Assembly: GCF_048544455.1 (NCBI RefSeq)
Contig: NC_133537.1
Coordinates: forward strand, 14,817,541 to 14,881,540
From: Silene latifolia
Lineage: Eukaryota; Streptophyta; Magnoliopsida; Caryophyllales; Caryophyllaceae
Direction of reading: 5' to 3'
DNA length: 64,000 nt
This document shows, piece by piece, positions 36,601-50,223 of this stretch. Every line of letters begins with the position of its first letter. The stretch's first letter is position 1. A program made the position numbers and the translations under genes. Below the pieces are notes generated by a model. That model saw nothing but the letters and a program-made list of their open reading frames with translations. It was not told the DNA's origin and searched no databases.

Positions 36601-36803
36601 TTATTCTGTCAATGTTTTCTTCTTTTCCCTCTTCCTTATTTTTGTATCAGTCTTCCTTGCTATGCTCCTCAGTGAGGAACCACATGCAAAAACCTCCAAC
36701 AGTTCAACTGTCCAAGACCAATTAACATGCTGTACGTAACAGATCCTGTGTTCTAAACTTTGTTAGCCTTGATGTAATATATTATATTCCGTTCCGTATA
36801 TGG

Positions 36804-37445
36804 TTAATTAAAAACCTTCCTCTTATGCTTGATCCCGAAAGGAGTAACTACTTGATCACAAAGGTCATAACCATGCCAAATGTGCCTAGGCAAATAACGA
36901 CGAAAATAGAAATAATCTGAATTATAATGGGCCTTATCCAACACCCGAACCTGGGCAAAACCGGGTCGCCAGTCATCGGATCCTGACAACTTTAGATAAA
37001 GGTAACAGATGGTTGTATCGACGCAGGAAGCATCAACCTGAAACTGGTCTACACTACAAGGCTGAAATGGCTTCCTTGGCACATCATTTAAGACGTCCGG
37101 CTCTAATGGGTCCACCCACCTTACGCGCCTCGTGTTTAATGGGTGGACGGTAATGTCATTACTGCTTGAATCTCCAAATCTCAGGCTAATGTGGTTCAAT
37201 GTGCCAGCATCCCTGGTGCAAGAGGTTTCTATTGTGATAACATAGCTGCAGTTTCCCTACATTCAAAGCCACAACCCACAATGATGACGAACAAATAAGA
37301 CGGTGTTAGGAATGAAATAATTCCAGGCAAGTTTACTTACTTTGAGTTGCTGTTCCCCTCCGACAAATACCAAGTTTTGCAAACCTATGGCAAATGCAAA
37401 TAAGATGAGCAGAGCAGTGAAAACAGATTGATTAAAGTTGCCCAT
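36804..37445 (-). CDS. ATS3-like PLAT/LH2-domain protein, 2 exons, 185 aa
   Basis: Exons on the minus strand: 37445-37341 (35 residues) and 37256-36804 (150 residues plus stop), joined in phase 0 at GT/AG. The first exon is a signal peptide (MGNFNQSVFTALLILFAFAI). The second carries the embryo-specific protein 3 domain, a PLAT/LH2-type beta sandwich: CSYVITIETSCTRDAGT, HISLRFGDSSSNDI, FQVDASCVDTTICYLYLKL, DDWRPGFAQVRV. Paired cysteines fit a secreted protein. ATS3 was named from embryo expression in Arabidopsis; PLAT proteins bind lipid or protein partners at membranes and some act in stress. The precise role is unknown. An upstream in-frame ATG (37529) would hide the signal peptide, so I chose 37445. 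It faces NAA25 head to head across about 1.3 kb. Confidence 0.88.
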
Positions 37446-38709
37446 CTTTTGAAGTCCTGAGACTGGTGCTAAGTCGTGAAGAAATCGACCTATGTGTTGT
37501 TTATATCCGCACAATTTTGGCTTGTTCAATTCATACCTTACTTGAAGAATAAAAAGGCTTTAGATTCCGAAACCATGCAATGTGTAGAAGCTTAAAAGAG
37601 AAATATTGTAGCTTGTACATCTCCTCTAGTTTTCTGTAGCGAACGCCCCTGTATTAAAATAAAGCTTGCTGTAAAACAAAACTTCCAAGTTTCCTTTATT
37701 CCCATGACTAGTGTACTAGTGTTATGCCATGACAAATATGGCAGAAAGATTGTATGGAAAGTAAAGCACATATGCAATGGTTGGTAAAATTCTTCAAAGG
37801 AGAATGCTTGAAAATGTGTCAATCTTTTGGCATTTTGGGCTTTTGGCCCATGAAGTCGTTTGGCCCATGTATAATAATAGCCTTCAAAGTCCATGTTCAA
37901 TGATCATCTGGTGTGCAAATTCTCTGAATGACTTCAGGTCACTAGCAATTTGTTGACACTTAGAGTTGGACCATAATAAATTAATAATGTTACACCGGTG
38001 ACCCTTATATAACAAGTGTTTCAACTAATTTAAGGCCCTGTTATTTTAGGTTGAAAGTAGTGAACTGAATTGAAATGAGTTGAATTGCTTTTTACTTAGG
38101 GTTGCTGGTTAATAAACCTACAATTATAAGTTATAACAACATGTTTTGTTTACTGTACTTGACGGGAACTATTAAATTAAATAATTATTAATATTTGTAC
38201 TCGTAGAAGTAGAAGTAGGATGGGTAAAAATGGATGAAGAAGTTGTATCAGAATTCAAATATTCATCTCCTTTGCTGTGATACCCGTCTTAATCGTCAAA
38301 GTTTCGGAGAAATACCTCAACAAGACCTTGGATGATATTTATATGTATGAAAATCGTTCTTTTTTTTCATATGTATGAAAACCTTTCTTTTCAATTGCCA
38401 AAAAAAAAAAAAAAAAAAAAATCAAAATATTGGATGATATTCAGAAGTCATAACTTTGGTCAAATCGTTCTTAACCAAAAAAACTTTGGTCAAATCGCAG
38501 CAATATATTTGTCCCCACGCGCCGTAGCTCGTTTACACCAAAAAGGAAAAAAAGAAAAAGAATAGCGAATGGGCTGGGCGGAAGATGGGTCGGATAAGAA
38601 TAAGTAAAAGAGGGGAAGCCGAAAAGAAGAGAAATTAGGTTAGCATTAACAAATACGGAGAGTAGAGTACTCACTCCATAGCAAGCGAGTTCAGCAGTAG
38701 CACGATACG
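37446..38709. promoter_or_regulatory. Shared upstream region of ATS3-like gene and NAA25
   Basis: About 1.26 kb lies between the two divergent start codons. It contains a poly-A run at 38400-38420 and AT-rich sequence. The last 90 bp before NAA25 are 5'-UTR-like. I see no third gene. Confidence 0.4.
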
Positions 38710-41700
38710 ATGTCAGGGAAGATAGGTCACGCCGGCGGTATTCCTGAGCGTAAAGTCCGGCCAATTTGGGACGCCATTGATTCTCGACAATACAAGACTG
38801 CTCTTAAACTCTCCTCTTCTCTTCTCTCTAAATTCCCCAATCTTCCTTACGCTTTGGTTAGTTTCTTACTCTTTCTAGGGTTTCCTTTTACTTGCTTTCT
38901 CTTCGTCTTCATTTATTATTTAATAAATCGGTTTAAGTATTTGGTGCATTAATTAATTAATTATATTGTTGTAAGCAGGCATTGAAGGCTCTTATTTTGG
39001 AAAGAATGATGAAACCTGAAGAAGCGCTCTCAGTTTGCCTTGAAGCTAACCATTTGCTTCATCATAATCTCTCCTTTTTAATGGATGATCTTACTCTCAG
39101 CACTTTACAGATTGTTTTTCAACGTCTTAACCGCCGTATGTTCCTCTTTGTATATATATATATATATATATATAAATGCCTTGCTTGTCCTAAGTTAAGG
39201 CGGAGGTCTTAATTTAACACGGTCTTAATATATGTAATTCAACAGTGGATTTGGCGACTAGCTTGTATGATTATGCATGTGCCAAAATTCCGAATAACTT
39301 GGAGCTTATGATGGGCCTTTTCAATTGCTATGTTCGTGAATATGCCTATGTTAAACAGCAACAGGTTTTCACTTCACTTCCCTTTCTTCTACTCCCTTTG
39401 CCCCGGTCATTTGTTGTCCTTTTCTATTTTTGGGTGTCTCAGTCAATTATTGTCCTTTCTATTTTAAGAATGAACTTGAAAAGCAATTTGATCATTTACA
39501 CGCAATTTATTCCACTTTCGTTTAGTAATTGGCCCCCTCCCCTTTCCTTGGTCTTTGTGCCAAAACCAAAGGACAACAATTGACCGGGACGGAGGGAGTA
39601 TTCAATTACGGAGTGTGTTTTATTCAACCACCTTAATGTACTCTCCATTTTCTGCCAGACAGCTATTAAAATGTACAAGCTTGTCGGCGAAGAGAGGTTC
39701 TTGCTCTGGGCTGTTTGTAGCATTCAGTTGCAGGTTAGCTGTGGTCAAGGTGCCCTCAACCTCTTAGCCTTGGCCGAAGGTTTACTTAAAAAGCATATTA
39801 CTTCACACAGCTTGCATGAACCTGAAGGTTTCATTTCCTTGCCTTTTTCTCCGAATTCTTTTTTTTCTTTTGTTATCTGTATGCTAAACTCTGCCACACG
39901 GTGCAGCTCTTATTGTCTACATATCTGTGCTCCAACAGCAAGGCAAATTTAGTGATGCCTTACATCTATTATCTGGGAATTTGGGCAAACTTATTCTCAT
40001 TGACGTTGATCGCTTACGCTTACAGGTAACTTCTCTACTTTTTATAGTTTCCCCTATCAGTTCCTGCATGGAGTGTATTAAGTTTTAGGAAGCTCGTTTT
40101 AGTGAATGCCTCAAATAACTCCGACGTTTGATAATGCTTGCATTGTAAACCAGGGTTATCTTACCCGCTTTTCCAAGTCAGGGTAAACAATACTCTTTGG
40201 TTTCTCAGTTTGTTTGTATCTCCCAAGTCAAATGAGTATCGGTATCTCAAATCCGGAATAAAGCGTATTTCTTATATTGTCGCTTATTTACTTATGCTCC
40301 TTTGCTTAATCTGGCAGGGTAAACTTCTTGCTCAGTCAGGCGACAATGTTGCTGCTGCCAGTACGTTTCAGAAAATCCTAGAATCATGGTATGCATGTGA
40401 AACCTTGGGGGGTTGTTTATTCTTGTTGTAATGTTTCAACTATATGAATACATGCGAGTACTTTTAATCATTGGATGCGTTATGGAGAGTTCAGATGACA
40501 CTACTAGGACTGGAGTTACCATTAGCTTTACCCTAATTTTTTTGTTAGATGATTTTACATTTTTACTGTTCTATTTGATCTTTTGATCCTGCTCACTCGG
40601 CTTTTCTCTTGAATCCCTGATACATTCATGCTGAATCAAGTGAATTATTTAATCTGAACCACGTAAAGATCCATTGAAGGCACTCTATGATGCAGTGTGT
40701 AGGGTGTCCAACAACTCTTGATTGGCCCATTGTTTTGCACTCATTTCTGGGAATTCATAAGCTTAAATTGGTTCTGTATGTGAAAGGAATATCACGTAGG
40801 TTGATTTGTCAAACATAGTTTTGTTAAGGTATTGAAACTATAACTTGCTATTATGCCATGTTCTTGTGTCATGCCATGTTCTTTTATCAAGAAAACCGTA
40901 AATTTACCTCTTTTAGTCGTCTAGTATATGCCATCTTCCATAGGTTTTGTATGATTGTTTTTGAAATTCTAAAAGAACATTCTGGCTCATTTTTTCTGAG
41001 CTTGGCCCAAATTGATGAACGGCCGAGATCTTTTTGAATGCTTGTTCATCAGCGGATTCAACCCAACCGTCGCCTTAGAAAACTATTTCTTGCTCAAGTC
41101 CATTAACACATGCACAACCACCTCTTAATGGTTGATATTTATTCAGCTAGTCTTCTCTAATTTGTGTAGAAACTGTAGAGTTTTTGTGAGGCTGAAACTG
41201 AGGCATATGTGGAAGTCGAGAAGTATGCTGTGGGTTATTATAAAGGCGATTTTTTAATTGAATAAACTTTGACAGTTTCACTGCCTCTTATTTCTATAAT
41301 GTTGTTTCATTTGGTCTTTTAGGTCATTGTTCTTAATTGATTGGTTATTTTTTTTATTCTTTTTATTAATCTCGTGGTCATTTTGTCGGGATGTAGCGTT
41401 TTTTTACTTTGCTTTTGCCCTTTCCTAACATTGTTACTTTTTACTTGTACTGGCAGTCCTGATGATTGGGAGTGTTTCCTACACTATCTGGGTTGTTTGC
41501 TAGAGGATGATAACAGTTGGTGTGATGGATCAGCTAGTGGAACAAGGTGTCCTCCTATATCTGTGGATAAACCCTCTCATATTACTGAGGATTTGGTACG
41601 TGCCTAGATCTAGGCGATCATCTTTTTTTCAGTGAGATTAATCTTGAGCTTGATGATACTTTATGCTTTAGACATCTGTTGAGTTTTATTTTTTTCAACT

Positions 41701-44700
41701 AAAATTTAGAAAACCGAAAGTTTGCATTATATCTGAATATTATGAGATGTGTCCTGTAATTTCCGGATTTATGTATGTCTAGTTTCCCGAACACCCAAAA
41801 CCTAATTATGCATTTGGTTTTTCACTTGTGCAGTTTAATAATCGTGTCCAAGATGCATTGTCCTTTGTCCAGAAGCTACAAACTAAAAATAGTGGTGACC
41901 CAAAGAGGGGCCCTGATCTGGCTTGTCTTGAAATTGAGAGGAGAAAACACTTGCATGGTATGGGGGATAAGCAAAAATTCATTGATGCATTGGTGCAATA
42001 TTTTTCAAGGTGGGTTCTTGCATGTATTGTCCATTCAAGGTTACCGGATTCGCTCGAGTACCCTACAAATCGCTAATCCTTAAGAATGAATTATATCCCG
42101 TCGCTTACTGAAAGTACGTATAACAGACATTATATAAGAGCGAATCGCGAATCAGGAAGGGTGTATTCATAGCGAATCCGGTAACGATGGTCCATTTAAT
42201 TATGGTTGTCCCAAAACTGTAGGCACCTGTTAAATTTTATAGTACTCGGTATATTTTATCCACCATTGACTATATGGATATATTGAAGCAATGATGGGAA
42301 TGGAGTTAGTCTTACCTGGAACCAGCTGGAAGCGTAGTTAACTTAATTTGTTTCTTAAAACTTGTGTCGCTGCTTCCCAAATTAACCTGGAAATGGTTAT
42401 TTTTGTTTCCCCTCTTCCTACATCACACCCCATTTCACCCAAAAAAATGTCGCGGAGTTTCAAGAGGCTTGTTTTTTGAATTTCCGATCTCATTAGTGCA
42501 TAGTTACTACGGTCGCGTGTCGACACGACACGACACTGTATATGTGTCAGATACGACATGATGGGACGATTCTTGACTCGCTCTTGACTTGCTGAAGTTC
42601 TAAAACCAGAACTACTATTATGGATATTAGATAAGAGGAGAGAGAAAGAAAGAAAATGATCAGAACAAAGATGATCTACCGACTACCGGCAACATGCAGC
42701 GACTCCGTGGATAATAACTTCGAGAGGAAAGAGGAAAGAGAGGCGAGACTGCGAGAGAATACCTTACTGAAAAATAAAAAAGTAGGGCACTAGGGCTCAT
42801 ATGTGGCGTTAGACAAATAAGTGCCTTGAGGGTTTTATTAAAGATGGACATGATGATCTTTTTAACCTCTCACCTGTATATTCTAATTTAGTTTATTTTG
42901 GATTTTGGTTCCAATAAAACAGCAAAAGAATTAACACTTTTTAACATATGTACTTCTTGGCTGTGTTACCCCGACTCTCCGACACGGGTGTCGGGTGTGA
43001 CACATGTCGAATACAGCTATTTTATGCGAATTTTTCAGTTTTTTTTGGCCTAAAGTGCAGTGTCGTTAATCGGTGTCGTGTCGGACGCGAAAGGTATCGG
43101 ACACGCGGCACGGCAGCTAAGTGAAGTGTCGGAGCAACATAGCTTTTTTGGTAGCTACTTTTTATCCTTAAAAACTATAAGGCCTGCCATACCCGTGTCT
43201 AAGTAAGTGGTCAAGCACGTATTTGACTGTATCATGACACTTCTCTGCCTTGTTGAAGTAACATAGTTGTAGCGTGAACTTGTTCTATATCTTCTGCAGC
43301 ATATTTCTTGTAAATCCACGTGCGTTTAGGCTCATCAAAAGTGTATTGTCTATATGCAAACTTACTCATATTTTCAATTGCAGATTTGGCTGCTTAGCCT
43401 GCTTCTGTTCTGATATTGAAGTATTTCTTGATATTTTGGCTCCTGATGAGAAAGTGGTGTTGCTAGAAAATTTTAAAACAACCGCTGCATCCATGTCAAT
43501 GGTACCTACCAAAACTTTGGCCCAGACTATAAGTTTGCAGAAAGTGCAATTGGAAATTGGCATCAACTCTAAGCTGCCTATTGCAGGTATTCTTATTGCG
43601 CTTTGCCTTCTACCTTAGTTTAAAAAAGTCCCCCTCAAGTGCCAAGGCTCAGTGTAGCAATAGCCAAAACACCTCGATGTGCCTTTTATACGAGTCACAG
43701 CTAGCGAGTGACTCTACTATGCGTGCGCCTCGTAGATAAGTCGTAGTTAGGGAGGCACACTACTATTCCCCATAGTCCTTTTATTGTGTTTTGCTCCTTG
43801 CCACATTATCTCTAGCTTTTACTCCGTTACATGATAGTCCTCTTTAAATCTATCAAATGGTATTCTTACCATAAAATTATTTTAAAAATACAAATTTATT
43901 TGCGAAAATAGTGTGGCTCATGTCTATGGGGCACGCGTATTGTGCCTTGTGAGCCTCACGCCTTTTAAAACCCAGCCTTGTTCAATGTGCAACATGATTC
44001 TACAAGTTTGTGCTTCTTTGCAAAGTGGTATCTCATGTATCACTAACTCACCAATTATTGTTTGTCACAGAACTTGAATTAGTGGCTGCAAAGATGGTTG
44101 GCTTGTTTTGTGAAAACCTTTCTCTTTCAAAGGATTTGGATCCACAAGAGTGTATGCATGGTGAAGAGCTTTTATCCATGGCTTGCAACATATTGGTCCA
44201 GGTAAGGTTGTTTTTGTCCAAGTTACCTAAAATGGAGTGGACTTGCCCAAAATGGAAAATGGATAGTTTGGAATGGTTTGGAGATAGTATCCACTTATTT
44301 TCTTTCCATTGATAGCATTTTATCTTTGTGAAGTCCATGGCCTCTTATTTTTTTTTGTCTAACCTGTCATAGCAGTTTTATTTGAACTGCTGCTTGTACT
44401 AACTGTGTACCACGATTTCCAGTTATATTGGCAAACTAGAAGTATTGGCTATCTCATAGAAGCTGTTATGATACTGGAATTAGGCTTAACTGTCAAGAGG
44501 TCAGTTAAATTAGTTCCAAAAGGTTTTTAAAATTTAATTTTCGTTTTACATCTCTTAGTGGCTTCAATCACACTCGATTGTTGTTCAATTCAACTCAAGC
44601 ATTGATAGATTATGTTAGATGCAGTAAAAATTTAAACTGCTACTATTTACATAAAATTTTTTGTGTACTTTGTTGTATTTTTCAATCCATTGATTCTTGT

Positions 44701-47700
44701 TGAAGGTAGAAGAACTTCATAACTGTTATTATACTTATTAATCCTATGAGGTTAATCATCTCCTTCGAGGTTCTAGCTTAATCAGTTCCTGAAAAATGAG
44801 AAATAATGACTTTGGAATCCTTGCTTAACAGACAGAAATTTCACCCTACATTAATATGTTAGATGTTATTACTAGCTGGCTAGATTAGTGTATGTTGGGC
44901 ACTGCAGGAGTCTGTTTTCAATGTATAAGTTTTTTTTTGTTCGTGGAACAGATCTGTGTCACAGTACAAGATACTTTTGGTGCACATTTATTCATACTTG
45001 GGTGCTCTTCCAGCAGCCTACGAGTGGTTAGTATACTTATCATTGATCTGTGTCACAGTTTCTTTTGGGACGTGTGCTCCTTTTAATTCTATTACTCTAA
45101 GATTGCCCTTTATTCATGTGGTAGATTTGTGATATGTACTCTCTTATAGGTATTGCTCTCTGGATGTCAAAAATATCTTGTTTGAGACTGTTTCACATCA
45201 AATCCTGCCACAACTGTTGATATCTCCTCTGTGGGAAAATCTAAATGATCTTTTGAGGGACTATCTCAAGTTCATGGATGATCATCTACGAGAATCTGCA
45301 GATCTGACATTTCTTGCTTATCGCCACCGAAATTATTCAAAAGTAAGCTCTAGAAGCAGCTGATACTTGTCATCCTGCTTATGGTTGTTGCATCAAGAAC
45401 ATATTTGTGTGTTTATTTCTCTCCACCTAATATCTTTTGTTGTTTTGTTGTGAGTGACCTTTGGAGAACTGCTGATTTGTGTGATTTTTTAACACTAGTC
45501 GGGTTTCTCAGTTTATTCTGTATTTTGTGTTGAACAATTGGGTCCATGTTTCTGTCATATGTTTTACAAGCCTGCTACATGAGTTCTCTGCATGTTGAGT
45601 AGCGTTGCTTTTGCTTCTCATGTTTCAGGTGATCGAATTTGTACAATTTAAAGAGCGATTGCAACACTCTAACCAGTACCTATTTGCAAGGGTTGAATCA
45701 GCTATTCTCAGATTGAAAGAGGAAGCCAATAATATGGAGGAGGAAGAGGTAACATTTATTGTAGTACATGTCTAAAACTCCAAAAACTTTTGTTATGTTG
45801 TTTCTATGTTTGAGAAAAGTGACATATTTGCTTCTCAGAGTGTTTTTGAAGGATTGAAATTTGGAACACAAGTTGTCGAGCTTGTAAGTGAGACCTCGTC
45901 AGATTGTTTGACATTTAATGAAGACTTGGAGTTACGACCTTGGTGGACACCGACACCAGAAAAGAATTATCTTTTAAGTGAGTGAAACATGTCATCTACT
46001 CTTCGTAGGTACCAGTAATTTTGATGTTCTACCTTTATATTACTATTTTAGCATTCTGAGTGCTGACCCGATTATCACCCGAATTGGTAAATAGTAGATT
46101 AGTTATGTCTTCTATATTTTACTGGTGAAAAGAATAATTAGTTTGACTCAAAATTTCTTTTCTTCACTTATATCAGCTTTAAGAATGAAAGATATAGTTC
46201 TATGTGCTCTTTTTTGTCAATGCTATGATGTACTGGCTTTAAATCTCGGCCGAGACGTATCGTATCGCCCGAGATGTATCGGTATCGGAGGCCGCCGATA
46301 CGAGATATCCCGAGATGTATCGGGCAGATTGTAAACAAGAAAGTATCGGCCGAGACGACCGATTTATATCGTGTATCGGCCAACTCGGCCCGATATAGCC
46401 CGCGATGAACCCGATATGAACGAGTTATAACTTGTACCGGCCAAGTTTTTTTAATGAAAAACTCTTAGAAACTGTATAGCATTGGTCAAAGTAATTATCC
46501 TAAGTAGAATTAATCTACAAAAGCTTGTAAAATAAATATCACCGAGATAACAGCGATTCAGAGTGCGGCGGCCGAGTCGGGGACGATTCCGCGACTCCGT
46601 TACCGCGACCGATACTGCTATTTAAAACCCTTGGCTCTCTGAGTTTCTTGAGTTATGTTCTGTTTTATTCTCCCCCACCCCGCCGCCACCCCCCCTTGCT
46701 TTCTCCACTGGAGTTCATGTATTTTCTGGATCGTAGAATCCAGATATACCTGATGAATTGGATGTTCCTGTGATTTAATAATTTATTATGGTAATGCAGG
46801 ACCATTCGAAGAACTCTATCATCCTAGGGAACTTGCGGTATAAGATTAAAAACCTCGGTTTATCAATTTAACATTACATGATTTCTATGCCACATTGTTC
46901 TATCTAACTTTTCTGATTCTGAAATGCACAGCAAGAATATAGGAAAATCTGGGAAACAAGCGTGCAGAAGATTGTTAAGAAAAGATCTTTGATTCCTCGG
47001 TTGGTCTATCTGTCTGTTCAGTGTGTGTCAACTTTTGTGAAGAAAAACGTAGAAGCCAATGGGCCTGCATCTGATTCTAGCAGCTGTTTGGAGATGAAAT
47101 CTTTGCTAGAGACCTATGCAGAGACCCTTGGTCTTTCGTTAGATGATGCTATAAAACTTGTGCTTGATGCTGCTGAGGGTGAAAAACCTTTGGAGGTGTG
47201 TTACAAAAAAAACCTTCCTAGTCATACCTAATAATTTTTTCTATATTGCTTTCTAATACTGCATTTTTTTTTTCTGGTTGCTATCTGATTTCTGAATTAG
47301 CATGACCCCTTCAGTTTTTGTCACTGTTAATTTTTCTGGGGTATGAGTGTATTGGAAAGGTCAAGAAACTTGCATACTTACCTGTTACCATCAGACAATC
47401 TAGTGACTCTAGTCACCCTTTGGCCATTTCAAGGCTATGGTTTGTGTTTCACATGCCTTGAGGGTTTTGTGTGCCATTTCAAAGATCTTTGTGTCTCACA
47501 GCTGGTGCCGCACAAAATCTCCTTATTGCTTCTGTTTGCCATTTAGCCTTCAAAGTTGGGTGCAGTTTTTGTGATGTTGTTACTAAGGTTTTCCGTGGCA
47601 ATAAATTTCACTTGTGCACCTGTGATTTTTTTTTTTTGGTAGCCTTTCTTTCACTGTATTGCTTGCATTGTACCTTTTGCCAACCAATTTGGGATGGTTT

Positions 47701-48402
47701 CAGGCTTTTGGGGCTGACGTAGTGGAATGGATGAGCTTTGCCGTGTTTCTTAACTCATGGAGCCTGGGTTCCCATACATCAGTATTTCCGGAGAGCAAAG
47801 GGCATCCGGCTGCATGGCATGTCATAAATTCTTTGCTACAGAAATGTATAGTAGAGATGGTCAGAATAACATCAGCAGGTCCTTTGATATGTTCTCCGGG
47901 AGGTGATCTACCAGTGCTTGTGCAGCTAATCACGGAACCTGTAGCTTGGCATTGCCTTGTTCTTCAGTCTTATATTCGGTCATCTCTTCCTTGTGGCAAA
48001 AAGAAAAAGAAGAGTGGATCTACAGACAGTGCAACAACTTCATTAATATCTCAGGCAATCAGGGATTCAGTGGTTTCGGTTCAGAGCACCATTGAAATGG
48101 TTGCAAAATGGCTGAAAGAAGAGATGAACCGAAAAGAGAAGGAAGCACTAGACCAGTTAATATCCTCTATTGAAAGAGAGACAAATGAAGGTCCTGGTCA
48201 AGTATTCCGAGTTGTTAGAGATTCAGTAGCTGTTGCAAATAAAGCCGATGTGGGGGATCGAATCTTTGAGGCAATCAAGTCTTGGAGTCCTACGGATGTT
48301 GGCAGGAATATGATCAAGAGCCAATGTAAGATGCTGTTAGATTTTCAGCAGATTTGTGAGTCGAAACTAAAATTATTGGAGATATTGAAGCAGCAAATGT
48401 AG
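38710..48402 (+). CDS. NAA25: NAA25, auxiliary subunit of N-terminal acetyltransferase B, 18 exons, 1,011 aa
   Basis: NAA25 anchors the catalytic subunit NAA20 to the ribosome; NatB acetylates nascent chains starting Met-Asp/Glu/Asn/Gln. Exons: 38710-38856, 38979-39135, 39246-39364, 39659-39827, 39907-40025, 40318-40388, 41457-41595, 41834-42009, 43384-43586, 44071-44201, 44423-44499, 44952-45026, 45150-45342, 45629-45748, 45839-45977, 46800-46837, 46932-47195, 47704-48402. All junctions are GT/AG, phases join and the 3,036-nt sum is whole codons. Landmarks recalled from plant homologues: RPIWDAIDSRQYKTALKLSS, LFNCYVREYAYVKQQQ, CPDDWECFLHYL, GYLIEAVMILELGL, HLRESADLTFLAYRHRNYSK, LRPWWTPTPEKNYLL. 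The helical-repeat (TPR-like) build fits the family. Plant NAA25 is about 1,000-1,070 aa, so this is near full length. Introns carry a MITE (intron 3) and two CpG-rich insertions. It looks intact. Confidence 0.95.
39392..39598. mobile_element. Stowaway-like MITE (207 bp) in NAA25 intron 3
   Basis: The ends (ctccctttgccccggtcatt and its near complement gaccgggacggagggag) are inverted repeats flanked by TA at 39390-39391 and 39599-39600. It fills most of the intron between exons 3 and 4, starting 27 bp from the donor. Confidence 0.85.
42500..43145. mobile_element. CpG-rich insertion in NAA25 intron 8, family unknown
   Basis: Two GC-rich ends (ggtcgcgtgtcgacacgaca near 42511; gtgtcggacgcgaaagg and cggacacgcggcacggcagc near 43076-43118) bracket an AT-rich middle. 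The repeated gtgtcg/cgacac words make it self-complementary. The rest of the intron is AT-rich, so this looks like a non-autonomous element rather than host sequence. Confidence 0.45.
46237..46632. mobile_element. CpG-rich insertion in NAA25 intron 15, family unknown
   Basis: It starts near tttaaatctcggccgagacg and ends near ccgatactgctatttaaaac, so both edges carry a tttaaa word in opposite arrangement. The left part repeats cgagatgtatcgg several times, with gccgccgatac and cggcccgatatagcccg in between. Its CpG density contrasts with the AT-rich intron. Confidence 0.45.
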
Positions 48403-48565
48403 GGCTGCTGCCTGTATTATTACCTTAGGATCATTTGTTTTCAGAGGGAGGGTACTCTGAGTTTGATTCCCAGGGCGGTCTGCAGATTTCAGTCCAAGTT
48501 TTCAGTTAATCTGTTTGGAGTGTGTTCTGCTCTACCGGGGGAATTGAGTTTGAACCATGTACATT

Positions 48566-48577
48566 AAATAAAGCAAT
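48566..48577 (+). terminator. Poly(A) signal region of NAA25
   Basis: An aataaa hexamer lies about 165 bp after the stop codon, followed by a T-rich stretch. This is the usual arrangement for a plant near-upstream element and is a candidate only. Confidence 0.45.
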
Positions 48578-48880
48578 TTTTTCAATTTCTGGTACATAGA
48601 GGGAAATGTTTGTAGTTCCATTTCTTATACAAATTTTGTTAGTTTTCTATGAATTCAAGTTTGTTTGACCGATGTATTTAGCGGTAAGGATTGCTTGCTG
48701 TTGACATTGACTGAGATACCTTAACCTTTTATTCCAGGGTGCAGTCTTATTCTCTGATGAAGTCTGCACATGTTTTGCTAAGGGCACTAGTTAATAGTTA
48801 TAGACAAATGTCAAATGAGGTGTGTTATGCCACATTATACAATTCACAAACCTTCAAATAACAAACCTCTAGACAACAAT

Positions 48881-49192
48881 ATAGTGAATAGGCAAACCTA
48901 TCAAAAGTAAACAAACCCCTAAAAAGTCATCCTTGTATACAAAATTTTAACCCTTTTTAGGTCATGTTTTTTTCGGTTGAATAGAATTGAATTTAATGAA
49001 ATTTAACTGAAATGAGTTGAAATAAAGTTCAAAAGAATAGTGAATAGGCAAACCTATCAAAAGTAAACAAACCCCTAAAAAGTCATCCTTGTATACAAAA
49101 TTTTAACCCCTTTTAGGTCGTGTTCTTTTCGGTTGAATAGAATTGAACTTAATGAAACTTAACTGAAATGAGTTGAAATAAAGTTCAAAAGA
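48881..49192. repeat. Tandem duplication, 2 x 156 bp
   Basis: The block starting atagtgaataggcaaaccta at 48881 starts again at 49037 with a few changes. It includes ggttgaatagaattgaa, a phrase of a type seen also near 38050. No coding sequence. Confidence 0.8.
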
Positions 49193-50220
49193 ACAAGGTC
49201 TTATTCATGAACCACTATCCAAACCCAACAATAGGAAGGTTACATACACCTACTTCTAATTCCATGGTTGCTTCCTTCTTCGAATCCAATACTCTGCGGT
49301 TTGTTAATAAACCTCTAAAATAGTGGCCAAACCACCTTTGATGAACCTATATTGCTAATGCCCTAATGTTTTGCTTTGACTTCTTATGCTAGCATCAACT
49401 TTGGATCAGTGTCGGAAGGTTTCCATCTCTGTCAAGTCTGAAGCCTATAATTAACGATTTTGGGGTGACTGGGCCCTAGAATATATTGTCCAAAAATTCG
49501 CGTCGCAATCAGTCCATACTATATAAAAATGTCCGAGGGTAACAGAAAAGGATACTTGACGGTAGAGACATCAAAGGCCTTAAAGAGTTTGAGTCCTCTC
49601 TGATATAAACATAGCATGTTGTATACTACATTGAATGTTGTTTCAAAGGGTTGGTGTTCTAAAAATTTAAGGGGAGTATTATCCAAGGTACATATGATTC
49701 GAAATATACACATATAGAGGGCTTAATAGTATTTTTAGTCGTGTTGGATATAGATAAAACAAGTTGTATACTCCGTTTAATGTCATTTCTTAAGTTACCG
49801 AGACACAGAATATGCATTATTAGTTTTTTTGGTAGAGAATAGACAATATTAGTAAGAGTGGCCATAGTGACAAAGTTTCACCAAAAAATACGACTAGTGT
49901 CGAAAATCACCCAAACTACGGATTCTAAAGTTATCATCTGAGATCGATTGGGTGCTGGAACTAAAAGTAAAAAAAATCACAAAAGGGGAGAATGAGAGAT
50001 TGGGTTAGAATTGGATACCTTGTCTTGGAAACAGTAACCCCTATTTATAGGGTGACTGGTGAGGATTTCTAGGTGCTTACGTGGCAGCTTTCACTTAGAC
50101 CTTGATTTGGCTGACGTCATGACACTCGGGCAGGGTGCTGAGGGCAACTTTTTCACGAGAGTTTCGCCTCGTCAGGCCGAACAAGTGCCCCTGGGGTATC
50201 GGGGTCGACCTTTGGGGTAC
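49193..50220. other. Intergenic spacer, no gene seen
   Basis: I see no reading frame with family resemblance and no clear repeat structure in this kilobase. Confidence 0.4.
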
Positions 50221-50223
50221 TCA

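Noticed and set aside
37592-37900. 102-codon minus-strand open frame between the ATS3-like gene and NAA25
   Set aside because: Composition and lack of family resemblance suggest chance; no splice context supports it.
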